Below are positions 33,055 through 46,800 of a DNA stretch of 64,000 bases, piece after piece. Each line of letters starts with the position of its first letter. Position 1 is the stretch's first letter. Source of the stretch: Branchiostoma lanceolatum (Eukaryota; Chordata; Leptocardii; Amphioxiformes; Branchiostomatidae); contig NC_089733.1 of assembly GCF_035083965.1 (NCBI RefSeq), positions 6,065,074-6,129,073 on the forward strand, in the 5' to 3' direction. A program made the position numbers and the translations under genes. The notes under the pieces were generated by a model. The model had not been told where the DNA came from. It made no database searches and was given only the letters and a program-made list of their open reading frames with translations.

Positions 33055-34782
33055 CCCTATTCAGACTGGGTGGGTGGTATACCGGTAGTTGAGGCCTGTG
33101 CCAACTTTTATGTTGCATAACGCCAGGAGGCCCTGTGAGTAATGGCAACAATGTGGCGCACAGGGACAGCGTGTCATGTATGAATGACTTCCACGTACTT
33201 GAACAGAAGTACACCTGTCTTATCCTGACTGTCTAATATGTCATGTTATATCATGCGGGGTTTTACACTTGTACTGGGACTGTGCCAGCGGTTCGAGTCT
33301 TCTGTATCAGATCACTCTTCGCACAATGCACACTCTTCACATCAATAGGATACATGAGTTTAAAAGATTAACATTACGTCATACACAAGTTTCGGATATT
33401 ACGCATTTCAAAATAGGATTTATAACATTTGAGAATTTCCAAAGTTCCAAAGGTGCACAAGGAAATACAAAGGGAAGGCTTAAAGAGCATATCATGAACA
33501 GCCAAGGTCATGTATTGAAAGGCGGAGTGTAACATTACACCATGTTTCCGTGTAAATTGTTTTTGGTGTAGTTTTTACTAGAGTGGCAACACGTGGGAAG
33601 TAGTTCCATCGAATCAGTTTAGATTTAGGGGCGACATAGATTTTTGAATGAATATTCCATACATATTGAGTACTCAATCTTTTAAACACTGTTACTAGGG
33701 GGTTGAGTTATCTGCCCTGGCCAGTCAGACTGCCAAGCTTTATGTTATGTGTGCATGGTAATGAAAGTCTTAAACCCAGGCGTAACGCTTCACTGCTTGG
33801 CGTCGTGTTGGCGTTGGCGTAACGGCTAGGGGCTTTGGCACAGAACTGAGTTACTTCAAAGGTAAGGTAAAGCTTGGTCGGTAGTAGGCTCCGCTATTCA
33901 ATGCCGCGCCCAAGACACAGTGGATAACAGCCCAGGGTAAAACTTACTTTTTAACGCTTCACTTCTTCTCCTCATCTTCAAAGCGATTCATCTCAGTCGT
34001 GCCTCGGTCAAATGAGCGGAAATTTGGTATGCAGGCAGAGTGAGTGCATACCCGCAGACCTTTCTCTTCGCCCGTGCGCATCAGTTTTGGGGCCTCTATA
34101 GGATGTCATCCATGAAATTAAGATGGTGTGGCCTAACATTAATTTTTTGGGCAGGCGTATTTCACAAAATTCGTAATTTTCGTTTTCAGGAATGTAGTTT
34201 TGTTGTGTTATTGTCAAAGCGCATCTATTTATTTACATAAAATAGGGAATTATCTTAATTTGATGACGTTATTGTTCAACATTCAAGACGGTGGACAATA
34301 TCATTTAACTTTGAAATCGCTCGTTTTATTCATTTTTGCCCAAAAACATTACGAGGAACGTTTTAGTCTATTTTCATCGTGCGCTTTTTCTGTTTAAAAA
34401 GATGAAGTTTTTTGAAAATTCAAGATTGCGGATCCCAGCTGATAGCTGAAAAAATATATATAGGCATTTTATGACGTCAAATTGACGTCGTTGCTGTTGC
34501 TATTGACAACAGACGTTAATTATCTTAGATACCTTTATTGTGAAAATAGTTGCACACATTTGAGCTTTGAGGAAATGTTCCAACTAATAGAATCACATCA
34601 ATGTAGTCATTGTTACGTCATATTATGTCATGATGACGCCTACGTTTTAATTTCCAAAAGATTCTATGTGTACATTATTCTCTAAAAATATGATGGTATT
34701 TGAGGAGTTTAAAAGGGGCCGGCCTCAAAAGCCCGGCCGGTCCCCCGTCCCAGGATGGCAAAAAAGTCCGGTCTGAATAGGG
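33055..34782. mobile_element. Candidate piggyBac-like MITE with TTAA ends
   Basis: CCCTATTCAGAC at 33055 and GTCTGAATAGGG ending at 34782 are inverted repeats, each flanked by TTAA (33051-33054 and 34783-34786), the piggyBac target duplication. The terminal match is only 12 bp. The interior includes a copy of repeat block X, so it may be two different elements whose outer ends happen to pair. Confidence 0.4.
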
Positions 34783-34858
34783 TTAACATTAAACACAATA
34801 ATGTACATACAAACATAGCTAGTAAATGCAATTTAAATACGTCTTTTTAAACTTAGGA

Positions 34859-37800
34859 ATGGGTCGCATTGAATCTGCAAGCGGTGCAGTCGTCGTAATT
34901 GTGATCTCCCTCGTTGGTAAGTTGACTGAAATATTCTAGTAGATCTTTTGCTTTATATTTAATCATATTTTCGAGACACAAAGGGATTGGATGACAATAA
35001 CACTGATACAATCATACAGGATAATGATGTTTCCTACTGCTGAAATGCTCTGAGCCATTTTATGTATGCTGCAGTATGGACGAAACAACTTTCATTATCA
35101 TGGTCACCATATATCGCGTTCTGGTTTTATTTGATATCCGTCTAGATGCGTGATATCATCTCGTACTTTTAAGACGTTTTTACATACATTCATTTCCTTC
35201 CATGATTCAGCAACATCAACCGGAGAGTGGCTTCCTCCAGAATGGTCACATGACTTCATTACTTTTCAATGGGACGACAGCGGCTTTGAACTCAATACAA
35301 CGGAAAACGAAACATTCGTTAAATATGTGGTCCAGCTGTACAAGACTCAGAACGGCAGTTGGTAAGTGTATGCTTCACAAGCTTATCAGATGGAAGTGTT
35401 AAAGGTTAAGTAAGCAAAACTGTGCAAAACTATGTACAGTCCTAAGTGCAAAAGCCCATGCATATGATTTATTGGAATTTAGGCCCTAAAACACATTTGA
35501 GCGTCCTCTAGATTTTCTGCACATATCTAACATTCGTAGCGTGGGAAAAGTCTCCATACTGCTTGGATTTCCGTTGGATTTGATTCAAAAACGTATTTTT
35601 TCAAAAGATTTATGTGCCTTTTGCATCGAAGATAATAAAGGCTATATAATTCAACCTGTGAAAGAAGCTCGGTACCAGGTTTGTTGCTCTCGAGTAGTTT
35701 CACCTATTTTTGGGTACAGACTGTAGGAGGACAGACATTACAGCTGGAATAACATGTACATAACAAGGACATCATAAACACTATTCTTAACCCTCAAACC
35801 ACCGTATGGGGTCAAAACTGACACCAGACGTTTATCGACATGTGCCATTTTGACATTTCGAGTCGAAAACAAAATTCCTTCTATGAGTTTGTTTGTATAT
35901 ATGTCTTATAACTTCTCACAAGTTTTTACCGAGATTGCCTCATTGTTGATTATGTTATCCTAGAAAGTTTACGCATGGTCCAGTGGGGTCAAAACTGACC
36001 CCAGCAAAATCTGCACTCATATTTTGATAGTTGTAATCTAGTAACATGTATGATAAGGGTCATTATGATCATAGTTACAAAATATAATTTTGTAGAAACG
36101 TGAAAAAAATTTTTTTTTTAAATGAACATAAAGATTAATGACGTTGCGACGTATTATGACGTCATTTATGTGATTTTATTGACGAAAACCAACAAATTGG
36201 GTTTTTCCATATAACTCTAAGATACACGATACAAATTATGTATGGTAAATCATAATATATCCAAAGACGTTATTTGTAGATGACAACAGGAACGACGTAA
36301 AAATGACGTCATAAAAATTACATTCATATCAGGTTACACTAGCGAAATCCGCCATCTTGGTTCCGCCATCTTGAATTATTTTAAATGCATTTTTTCATCA
36401 TATAACCTAATAACACAATAAAGATGGACCAAAACGTTTATATTAAGATTGTTTCTGTTTGAATAAACATGGTAATGATGGAATTTGAGTTTGAAATAGC
36501 CGGTTATAGCTAATCTAATTATATCGTCCGCCATCTTAGATTTTAACCGATGACGTAATCAAATAGGCATAAATTATGAAAATTAAATCATAAAAGTGAT
36601 AGTGAATTACATCGGTGGGAATTGATATAAGAAGATAAGTGCAGTTTGAAAAGACAACCCTAGAATTACATTGTAAAATCCAAAATTAGAGACTTTTTTC
36701 CAAATATGGCTCTCAGAAACCGGTTGCCATAGCAACATGAAAACATTGATTAGTTATTTCATTGAATTCAAGTTGTTGCCAACGAAATTTTAGCAAAGGT
36801 GATTTGGTTGTTCTAGCGTAAGACATTCAGATGCTATAGGACATCTAGTGTTGGCGCAGGCCTCAAAAGAGCCCGCTTGTCTGAATAGCGTTAGTTGCAA
36901 AAGACGATGTTCCCTATTTTTGCATAGATTATGATAATAAGCAGAAATTATTCGCACCTTATCATGTCAAACTTTTCCTTATATATGACTTAAACCACAA
37001 AAATAGTCACCAATATAGCTATATTTGTAGAAAACATTGTGGGGTCAGTTTTGACCCCATACGGTAAGATTAGTCGTAAAAAAGCTACGGTGGTTTGAGG
37101 GTTAAACATTTGTCCTCGCTTTTGTTTTGTTCTTTTCAGTGATTATGTGATTCGCCCTCCGATGGTGCAAGAAATCCCTGTGTACTACCTACGGGAGGCC
37201 ACCTTCACACGTCTGAATCTCAGTCACCTTTACTGCAGGTAATGCCAAATATTGCTCTGACTGGTTAGAATCCATACAATGCTTTATGAAAAGTTGTCCT
37301 GTAATAGAGATATTTTTCACTTGAGGAGGGCTACGAATTAAATTGATATAATGTAAATATTAGATCAGCTTAGCATTTCAACAGACAATGACATGTCAGT
37401 ACATAAAGGTATTTTTTATTCGAATTAATTTCTTCGAAGTAAGTATCGTATTACGAATGCCATTTATGCATCTACTGCGAGTAAAGGATGCTTTCAATTG
37501 GATGTGCGTGGGATCAGTAATTTGGGGGATTCTTTGGGATCCGTGCAGTATTCGTAAGGAGTTGCAAATCAGGATCCCTGTGATCCGGCTGCACTCGAGA
37601 CCTTTTCGCCAAGTGCATTACTTTATTCGAATCTTCAAAAAATGCAAAAAAATGGTTAAACTGTCTTGATATCAATCTTAAATGGTATGTATTCAGCAGT
37701 GCGTTTAACTACTCGTTCTTGACAAGAATTGTGCGCACAGTTGTCCCGTTACAACACAGTTGTGTATTTATATTAAAAGATAACTTAGTGTTGTCTACTG

Positions 37801-40800
37801 TGTTAATGTTGTAGCAACTGCACAATCGTGTCGACATTTCGCAACTTCAGCTGTGGAAAGTACAACGCGATACCTACTGACAGGAGTTCGGCGAGTAAGT
37901 GTGATTTATTTATCAGTATATGTGCTCGTGTGCCAAAATTGATTTTCAATCATGCAAAAGCATTAAATAGCCTTCTAGATCTTGGAGATTTTTAGTCTGT
38001 GTGACGCCTTTCTATGCAAATTGCAGAAATTACTAATGCACCAGAATTAATTCCTTTTGAATGGCCTAGACATTGCTAACGATTGTATTATATTGACATC
38101 CGAGATATGTGGTATTTCCTATCTAAAGGAGTTTAATAAGATCTTTGACTGTATCAAATTTAACCCTCTTGATTTTTTTTCTGCAGAAAAACACCCCTCC
38201 TTTGACTCCACGACAGTTACCAACACTTCGATCACAGTGACTTGGCCGAACTTCACACAACAGTGTCATGGGAAGTTTCACCACGTCAAATACTTTTATT
38301 ATTACAAGGTAAACCATGTCACTTACCACTAGTAAAACCACCTTCATGATCGAAACACAGTTGTTGAGCTGGTAAACTCCATAATTGCCAGTAGTTTTAA
38401 AAGGACGTGAGAATGTCAGGACGTGAAAATGTAAAGAATACTAGAAAGCCAACATGCGAAAGAAAATACACCATATTTAGCCCATCTCCCTCCCAATGCT
38501 TAAATTAACTTCCAGTATCATCCCATGACTTTACTTCACCATCCGAAATGACGAATGCAATCCCTTACAATATGTTCGAGCAGGGGTCGATCCAATGATC
38601 GAACTCGGGCCCATCAGCGGGGTTGCTTTACCGCTTGGGCCACTGGGACATGATATATAATGGATAATTTTAATTTTAGAAAACATCTCTATTGAAAAAT
38701 AGAAATAGAATTTTCTGTTATCACCCTAATCCAAAATTAAGTTCAAAACATCCTCCTATTCAATAATCTAATCAGCCAGTCGCGCCACCGGCAAGATAAC
38801 GGTCAAGTCAAGTCACACGGCAGGCGGAGCTTGGGGTCACTGACCTTTAGGCCGTGTTCTTTACATTCATGATTGTTAGACCTTTTACTCGCGCCTGTCG
38901 ACTGAGCGGGAGGGCTGCCCCATCAATCCAGCCCAGTAGAGTCATGGCTTGGCCCGATGTATCAGTTTCGTTTTAAATGCATATATTGAAAAAAAGAATA
39001 ATAAAAAAAATCTGGGGGTATGCACTTACTCTACCTACACACCAAATTTAGACTTATTTGACCCAGGGAGGAGATGAGATGAATCGCTTTCAAGATTAAA
39101 CAGGAAGACATGGAGGAAGAGAACAAAAGAAGAAAGAAAAATGACCAAAAAACAATATATTTTACCTATACTAAACTATGGGCAAAATATGATTGCAGAG
39201 CACATGTCGCAGTCAGTACACATTCAATAGATACCATTCAAATATAATCAATAATCTATGTCTTACCGGGTTTCTCACGGCTAATGATATAGTGACACAC
39301 ATTCCCAGAAGATGACCTATCCGGCCTATGGTATCTGTGAGTTTTTAACAAACAAGAAATCTTTCTTTGACCTAAAGCTGGACATTACACCACGGGAGCC
39401 AGAGACCAACGGTCCACTGGTCATTTTTAACGAGACTGACACGGAGGCGACCCTGATTGGACTTACTCCCGGAAAGGAATATCAAGTCAGTATAATAGAT
39501 AAAGTTACACATTTATACTTGCAATATATACTGCGGCCAGAAGTCATGAGATACTTGACATTTATGTCTGCAGCAGATTTGTTTTTATCTTATATCTTGT
39601 TTTGGCTTCGTGATTCCTGCCATTTAGGTAATTTATATATATATATATATATATAAATATATATATATTACATTATTATATCGCATGTACATGGCACTTT
39701 TTGAGTGCTAGCAGCGTTTCTGTGTTTCAGATTCAACTGACATCAACTGGAGATGCCAATCCGGTTATCGAAGAACATCATTTCACTTATTCGTTTTTAA
39801 GGACTGACATAATTGCTACTGGTAAGTGCACTATATATATATATATATCATATAAAGCACCCTTATTTTGGCCACAATTATTGTTAACTGTTTCTTTTAA
39901 AGACATTTTTGTCATTAAGGTACTAAACTATACACTGATAGAATACATCGATTGTACACCAAAAAGAGTTATACAAGCAACTAGATACAATTTTTGACTT
40001 TTTTAAGCATCCGCTGTCTTTCGTCAGTGACTAAGGATGGGATTGGAAAACCAGGTTTTATACCAAAGCTCTGAATAGATATGTTAATGAGGTTAAGACA
40101 ATTTAGTATGTCTTGACGTTGTTTTTAAAAGAAGATTATTTCACGACAAGGTTTATGCTAATAGTTCAATCAGCTACTGTTGTTTTACTACAGTAACTAA
40201 AGGTTGTTCGTCCGGGTGGTGGGTTGGTGGGTAGTGCATTATCCCAAGTGCCTGAAAGTTCAACGCGTAGACCTCCTTTCCTGTTGAGGGTGGAATTGTA
40301 CATCCTCTCATAATTGCTCCTCTAACTCCCTGTTCGAATCAGCGGGATTCACGATCTAGGATGTCAGTGGATTCCAGATTGAATGTGTGTCCCTGGCTGC
40401 GTTTTAGATAGTGGAAAATGGCAGAGGAGTAGCCGTTACCGCTCTTTCTGCAATGTTCATTGTACTTGTGTCTTAGTGGTCGACTATTCTACCCAATGTA
40501 TAATATTACCACACTAAAACCATGTTCTGCCATTTCCAGCCCCTTCCCCTGCAGAAGACGTCTCAGTAGTCGACAAAAGCTCGGCATCTGTGACTTTGGT
40601 AATGAGACCGCCGAATGAGGGGTTTGTAGACCTGTTCCAAATACAAGCAACGTCATCCCAGCATTCTAGGTACAGAACTGTAGTCAATCTGTAAGATATG
40701 CCCTAAGCAATCTCAGGCGGTAAAACTGGAAGTATTGTGAATAAGGCAATCGGTATGAAATTAACATTTACTTCCCCATATTAGCTCGTCTGCATCATCA

Positions 40801-43800
40801 TTTGATACTTTGGGCGTTTAAAAAGACCTCAGGAACAAGCCCCAAATGTAATATTTTATTTTTTGGTAACACCTAAAATCAGCCCAGAATCCAGCCGTAA
40901 TCGTTTTCTGTCGACACTTATCGGTAACTTCCGGTCGCGTGACGTCACAATGTCCAAGTACATTGAGTTATAACCACGTGATTAATTTTCCGGATGCGTT
41001 TGGGTCTCCTAGGTCATAATTGCGCGCGTTCGGAAGATTTGAAATAACGGCTGGCCTCCAAGCGATCAGGTTTTCAATGAGTTCCCATCACACGACATCG
41101 CATATTTGCTCCATGATGGTCGATATGCAATGGAATAGTGTTATTTAAACATACTATGGATAGAAATCACTAAAACTTTGATTTTGAAATATGACCGTTC
41201 CGGATCAAAGGCGTGACCCTTATTTCATAGACGTTAAGATAAGAACCCATTGCTTGTATCTACTAACAGGCTAAAGTTTAGAGTGCAAAGAATGACAGTA
41301 AGAAAGAGCTGAATTCAAAGTAAAAACACATTGGCGTGTATCATCGACGATGAGAATTTTACTGTTCCAGCCCTCTTGTAGACGTGCCTTTCCCAGACGG
41401 GAACCCAGCAAGTATCAGCGCGCATCTGCCCAACCTGCTGCCTGAAACGACGTACGATCTTTCAGCCACAACAGTCGCCAAGGGCAAAAGAGGCCAGGCT
41501 AAAGTGGTCACCTTCACGACAGGTAAGACAATGATGCCTATTGAGTCCCAGTTAACCGCCAAAGCCCCCCCACGTGGTGTCTTGCACCTTGCTGTCGTGT
41601 TCCTAAACAAGAAAAGAGGAACAATTCTGGCAATCACCCATAATCTTTATTCGCATTCAGATCATACAGAAGTAGATATTCGAGTATGATGACCGCGTCA
41701 GTTCCTACACCTGAGTGAGGAGGGTTGACACAGAAGCTTTTGCGTGGATTTGTTAGGGTGGATGACAGGTTGCGAATCTGAGACTCACACACTTTAATTG
41801 GGGACATATGTAAGGAAGCGGGGATGTTACTAGTGTTCCTTCTTCGGATCTTGCTGGCGGGGTGACGAAGATTACGGGACCGTGACGGATAAGACAAGAC
41901 ACAACTTAACACGCAGCCAAATGAAAGACGTCCTCACACTTTGAATCCTTGAAAACAACTGTCTTTATTCAAGTACTGTAGGCGCGTTAGAACGTTCGTC
42001 GTACGTCAACGTTAAACGTGCGCGTTCGGAGAACGCTCTAACGCGCATGGCCGTAATGGAAACAAACAAACAAAAACGTTCCATGACAACACTTACGTCA
42101 CATTCCTACACCTACCCCCCAGTTTCAAATCGAGCCGTCCCCGGCGAGTACATAAAAAATTCTTACATCTATTTCAAAACGAGCCGTCCTCGGCGAGATA
42201 CGGAATATATTCTATTACAATATACAATATACAATTTCAAGCTTAATACACTTTTCAGTTGCTACAAGTCCATACATTTTTTAATAATTTATAGTTGGTA
42301 TCCTTCGCTGAGCACTGTCCATCCTGCGTTGAGCACTATCCTGCTCCCCATATGATTCCTGTGTTGTGTCGTTCCCTCTTCTTCCCGTTTAAGCACAGCC
42401 ACGGACGTCCTCTCCTAATCTTCCTTTTGGTGCAGCTCGGCTCACCGCCTTCCTGGGGAAGTTTTTCGGCGACGCTCCCTACAGCTTCAGGTATCCCGGT
42501 GTGGGATTTGACTGGATCGGTCCGCCCCGGTTGGGCATGAATAACGGATGCCAGGGACATCTTGCCGTCATTACTCTCGTGCCCGGTGTGGCGCATACAG
42601 GGATTAGCCATGAAAGGGGAAAGAACACACACACAAACACAAACATCTAACCTGACCGCCATTATATATTACTGTCACAGTAGTAGTGTAAGAACTGATA
42701 CAATAAAGTTATGTTACATGTATGTTATATATTTGAGCTCATCATCATCATGTACGTTATATATATATATATACCTTAATTCAGGAAGGAACAACCATCT
42801 TATCTAGCTAAAAGCGGTACGAATTCCTGAAGGACCGAGGCCCAACGCCCGATGTCTGGCTTTCCCCGAAAAACATACCACTTATGACTCCCCGGCTAAC
42901 TATAAACCCCAAGATGGTTGTACACTTCGATAGCCGAAATCAACTAATTGCAAGTCTTCTTATAACGAAAACGATTTAAATGCCTTCTTGAACAATCCGC
43001 TGGCGCGTTGAGGCATTAACTTAAGCCACGTAGGTGACTGAACGCTACTAGATTGGCTGAATACGTCAGCGTAACGTACAGGTGGGACTCCTCTGTTTTC
43101 TCTAACAGGATACCTAGGTTCACTGCTGTCACTGTTAGAACCATCATTATTTACTGGAGTTTGAACCACAACAATATTCGGATTCCCGTCTTCATCACTC
43201 TCCTCGTTATCTGTTAAGTCGGCTTCTGCGACATTCTCTTCTTGGTTACGTTTCCCACTACGTTGGTCTCTTTGTTCGACACGTGATCGCTTGACATTCC
43301 CAGGGCGAGGAGCGAACATACAAGGAGTTAACATGTCTCGATGCAAAGTTCTACTCGGTCCCCCTCCCCTCTCTGGAATAACAACGTACACTGGGATGTT
43401 TGCACACGGTTGTCTATCCACTATGTACGGTATCTGTTCCCACTGGTCTTTCAGTTTACTAGGACCCCGGGTCTTCTTGTTTCTTACCAATACTCGTTCT
43501 CCCGGTAACAACGGTGCGGTGTGAGCTGTACGATCGTATAGACGCTTTTGTCCTTCTTTTGCAGATGCTGAATTTTTTGCGGCTAAGTCGTAGGCATATT
43601 TGTACCGATCGTGATGTTGGCTAACCCAACTGTCTGCAGTAACTTCGCCAGAGTCCGTATCTTCTAACAAATCAATACCAAGGGTTAGATCTATTGGGAG
43701 ACGGGCTTGTCTTCCAAACATCAGGAAATATGGAGAATACCGAGTGGTAGCATGTTGAGTATTGTTATATGTGTGCACGAGCTCAGGCAAATACTCCGGC

Positions 43801-46800
43801 CAACGACGCTTCTGTTCTCTTGTTAAGGTACCTAACATGTTCAAGAGCGTCCTATTGAAACGTTCACATTGGCCATTTCCAGCCGGATGATAAGGTGTGG
43901 TACGGCTCTTTGAACCCCCGTACAACTTACATAAGTCCTGAATTGTAGCAGACAGGAAGTTCGCACCTTGATCTGAGTGAAGTCTTCTAGGAAACCCATA
44001 TGGCATTATGAACTTAGACCACAATGTCTTTGCTGTGGTTTCAGCTGTCTGATCCCTAGTCGGTACGGCTACCGTGAACTTAGTAAAGTGATCAGTGATT
44101 ACTAAAATATACTGATGACCACTCGTTGCCTTGTCAACCTTTAGATAATCCATCGCCACTAACTCCAGAGGACCTTTTGTTGAGATACTCACTAGCGGGC
44201 TCTTGTTATTAGGTGGATGTGTTTTACGTAAACAGCATCTTTCGCAAGATTGAATCCATACATGAATATCTCCTTCCATCCCTGGCCAGTAAAACCGTTG
44301 GCGCAGGAGGTCTAAGATACGTGGAACTCCAAGATGGCCTGCACGACAGTGTACTTGGGAAAATACTTCTCTCCTAAGGGCGGCTGGGAGCACTACCTGT
44401 TTAACAGTCTGGTCCGTTCTACTGTTAAAAGATCTCCTATATAGGATACCATCCCTCAGCTCTAATCTATCCCATTGATTGAGTATTCTGTTAACGTCAG
44501 CTTCTTCTTTCTCCCTGTCTGTTTTCTCTGGTTTCTTGCCCTTGCTCACAAGGTGTATCACTCTCTCTAAAATGGGATCGTCCCGCTGCTGCTGTGCCAG
44601 ATCTGTTTGAGCGTACCCGGGAAGGGTGGGCATTGGCTCGAACGCACTTGTATCTACGATTTGTGTTAGAGTGACTGATAAGGGCTCAGTAGAAGGGGTC
44701 ACGTAGTTCTCGCAACACACTTTAGTAACCTGAGCTGACACTTCTTCTACTTTATCATCTGAGTTACCCTTAGCTGTGCCTGTAGCGGGCAAGCGAGAGA
44801 GAACGTCGGCATTTACGTTTGACTTCCCTGGTCTGTATTTAATCAAGAGGTCAAAGTTCGCTAGTCTGGCAGCCCATCTCTGTTCTACTGCCCCTAACTG
44901 CGCCGTTCCCAGGTGTGCCAGAGGGTTATTATCCGTATATACTGTACACTTCGCTCCATACAGATAATCCTTGAGTTTATCAGTCACAGCCCATTTAAGC
45001 CCCAATAACTCTAGTTTAAAGGAACTGTAATTGTCCATGTTGCGCTCTGTTGGCTTAAGGCCCCTGCTGGCATAAGCAATCACCTTCTCTACACCTTCCT
45101 GTTCCTGTGACAGAACAGCACCTAGTCCGTCATGACTGGCATCTATATACAAGGTGAATGGAAGCTCAAAGTCGGGATATGCTAGTACGTCTGCACCCAT
45201 CAAGTGCTTTCTTAGTGCATCGAATGCCTGTTCACACTCGGCCGACCATACGAATGGAATTGTAGACTGCTTTCGTCCCTTTTTCTTAGTCTGTCCAATC
45301 GTCAATCTATGTAAGGGCTGGGCTATCTTAGCAAAGTCTTTCACGAATCTCCGGTAATAGGAACAGAATCCTAAGAACGATTTCACTTGCTTGGCTGTTT
45401 TCGGAACTGGCCAGTCCCGTAAGACTGCACATTTTGCTGGGTCGGTAGCTACTCCTTTCTCAGAGACTATATGTCCTAGGTATTTCACCTGTCGCTTAAA
45501 AAGGTGACACTTGTCAGGTCGTAGCTTCAAGCCATGTGCTCGTAGTCTGGTGAACACGCGGTCCAACCGTTCAAGGTGATCATCAAAATTAGAGGAAAAT
45601 ACTATTATGTCATCTAGATATATCAGAAGTGTCTCTAGATTCTGATCTCCCAAACAATGTTGCATCAAGCGTTGAAACGAAGCTGGAGCTCCTGACAAGC
45701 CAAATGGAAGCCTATTGAATTCAAATAACCCAAACACCGTAGAAAAAGCTGTCTTTTCCTTGTCAGCTTCATCAACTGCGACTTGCCAGTAGCCACTAGC
45801 TAAATCTAGGGTAGAAAACATGGTCGCCCCTTTCAGAGCCGATAGCGATTCCTCTATTCTAGGCAAGGGAAACGCGTCATGATGAGTCTTGGCATTTAGG
45901 CGTCGGTAATCGACACAGAACCTAAGATCCCCGTCCTTCTTACGGACTAGCACTATAGGCGACGCCCAAGGGCTACAACTCTCACGGATAATGTCTTGTT
46001 CTAGCATATCCTGTACATGTTGTTTAACCTCTTTGTAGAGACATGGGGGGATACTGCGGTAAGGCTGCCGTATTGGCGGGGTGTCGCCCGTAGGAATTCT
46101 GTGCTTTATAGTATCTGTGTAACCAAAGTCTCTTTTGTGCGTAGAAAATACACTAGCGTGTTTCGCTAGTAGAGCTTCAAGTTTGGTTTCCTGCTCTGGC
46201 GAAAGATCTGTACCATCCAAATCTACTTTAGAATAGTCACTTCCGGTCTTGACCCTAGAAGCTGATGAGGGCCGTGTGGTAATCTCCTCTGTGAGCACAT
46301 TGCATTGAACAAAATTTACATGAACTTCTTGTTCACTTACAGGTTCTAGCTCTACACTACCCTGAGCTTGCAGCTCTGCTAAGTACAATACGCCTAACCG
46401 AGCCCTCTGACCAATCCTGATGTCTTGTTTGCCGACATTGGCCAAACGAACAGGGACTCGCCCTCCCCGTACCTCAGCATAGCATCTAGCCACAATAATA
46501 GAAGCGGGAAGACAACCTGCCTCCGGAGGTTCCACGAGAACTTGATAAGGTTTGCTTTCGGGACCTGGGCGGGCTCTACCATAAACAACCATCTCATGAC
46601 CTGCCGGAACAATGATCTGCCGCAGACCAGAAGCTCGGACATAACCCACTCTACCGTCCTCTACTGCACTGAAATTAGCTTGACGGCGTGCCGACCGTAT
46701 AGCCCTCTGCCACACCTTATCTTCACACGGTTGTATGTGACCAGGCTGTCCAATGCTATCACTTATCACGTTCATACCCAGAATCCCTGGGGCTGTGCCA

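Larger units (their letters stand above)
22740..34782. repeat. Mosaic of degenerate large repeat units (blocks Y, X, Z)
   Basis: Three blocks recur in fixed order. Y (with GCGCATGCG and CTTAAGCGC) at about 22770-23130, 29870-30200 and 31340-31680. X (CCAGCGGTTCGAGTCTTC, CCTAGTCGGTATCAGTTGT, CCAGGCCTTGT) at about 23950-24235, 26360-26620, 30520-30790, 32350-32660 and 33270-33540, followed by a shared GACATAGATTTCTGAAT tail. Z (GAGTTCAGACAGC) at about 24865, 27150 and 31250. LINE fragments separate them. This suggests repeated segmental duplication or a long composite element; no protein is encoded by the blocks. Confidence 0.75.

Noticed and set aside
22554..34916. Exon 22554-22598 as the first exon of the receptor kinase
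   Set aside because: Joining it to the exon ending at 34916 places the kinase ATG out of frame, and the kinase already has its own signal peptide start at 34859.
38570..38662. Functional tRNA gene on the minus strand
   Set aside because: A- and B-box-like segments exist, but the T-loop region is imperfect, no convincing acceptor stem forms and no T-run terminator follows; a tRNA-derived SINE fits better.
42111..42959. An env-like third gene in the Gypsy element
   Set aside because: Only short frames exist on the element strand between pol and the 3' LTR, with no signal peptide or membrane segment of note.
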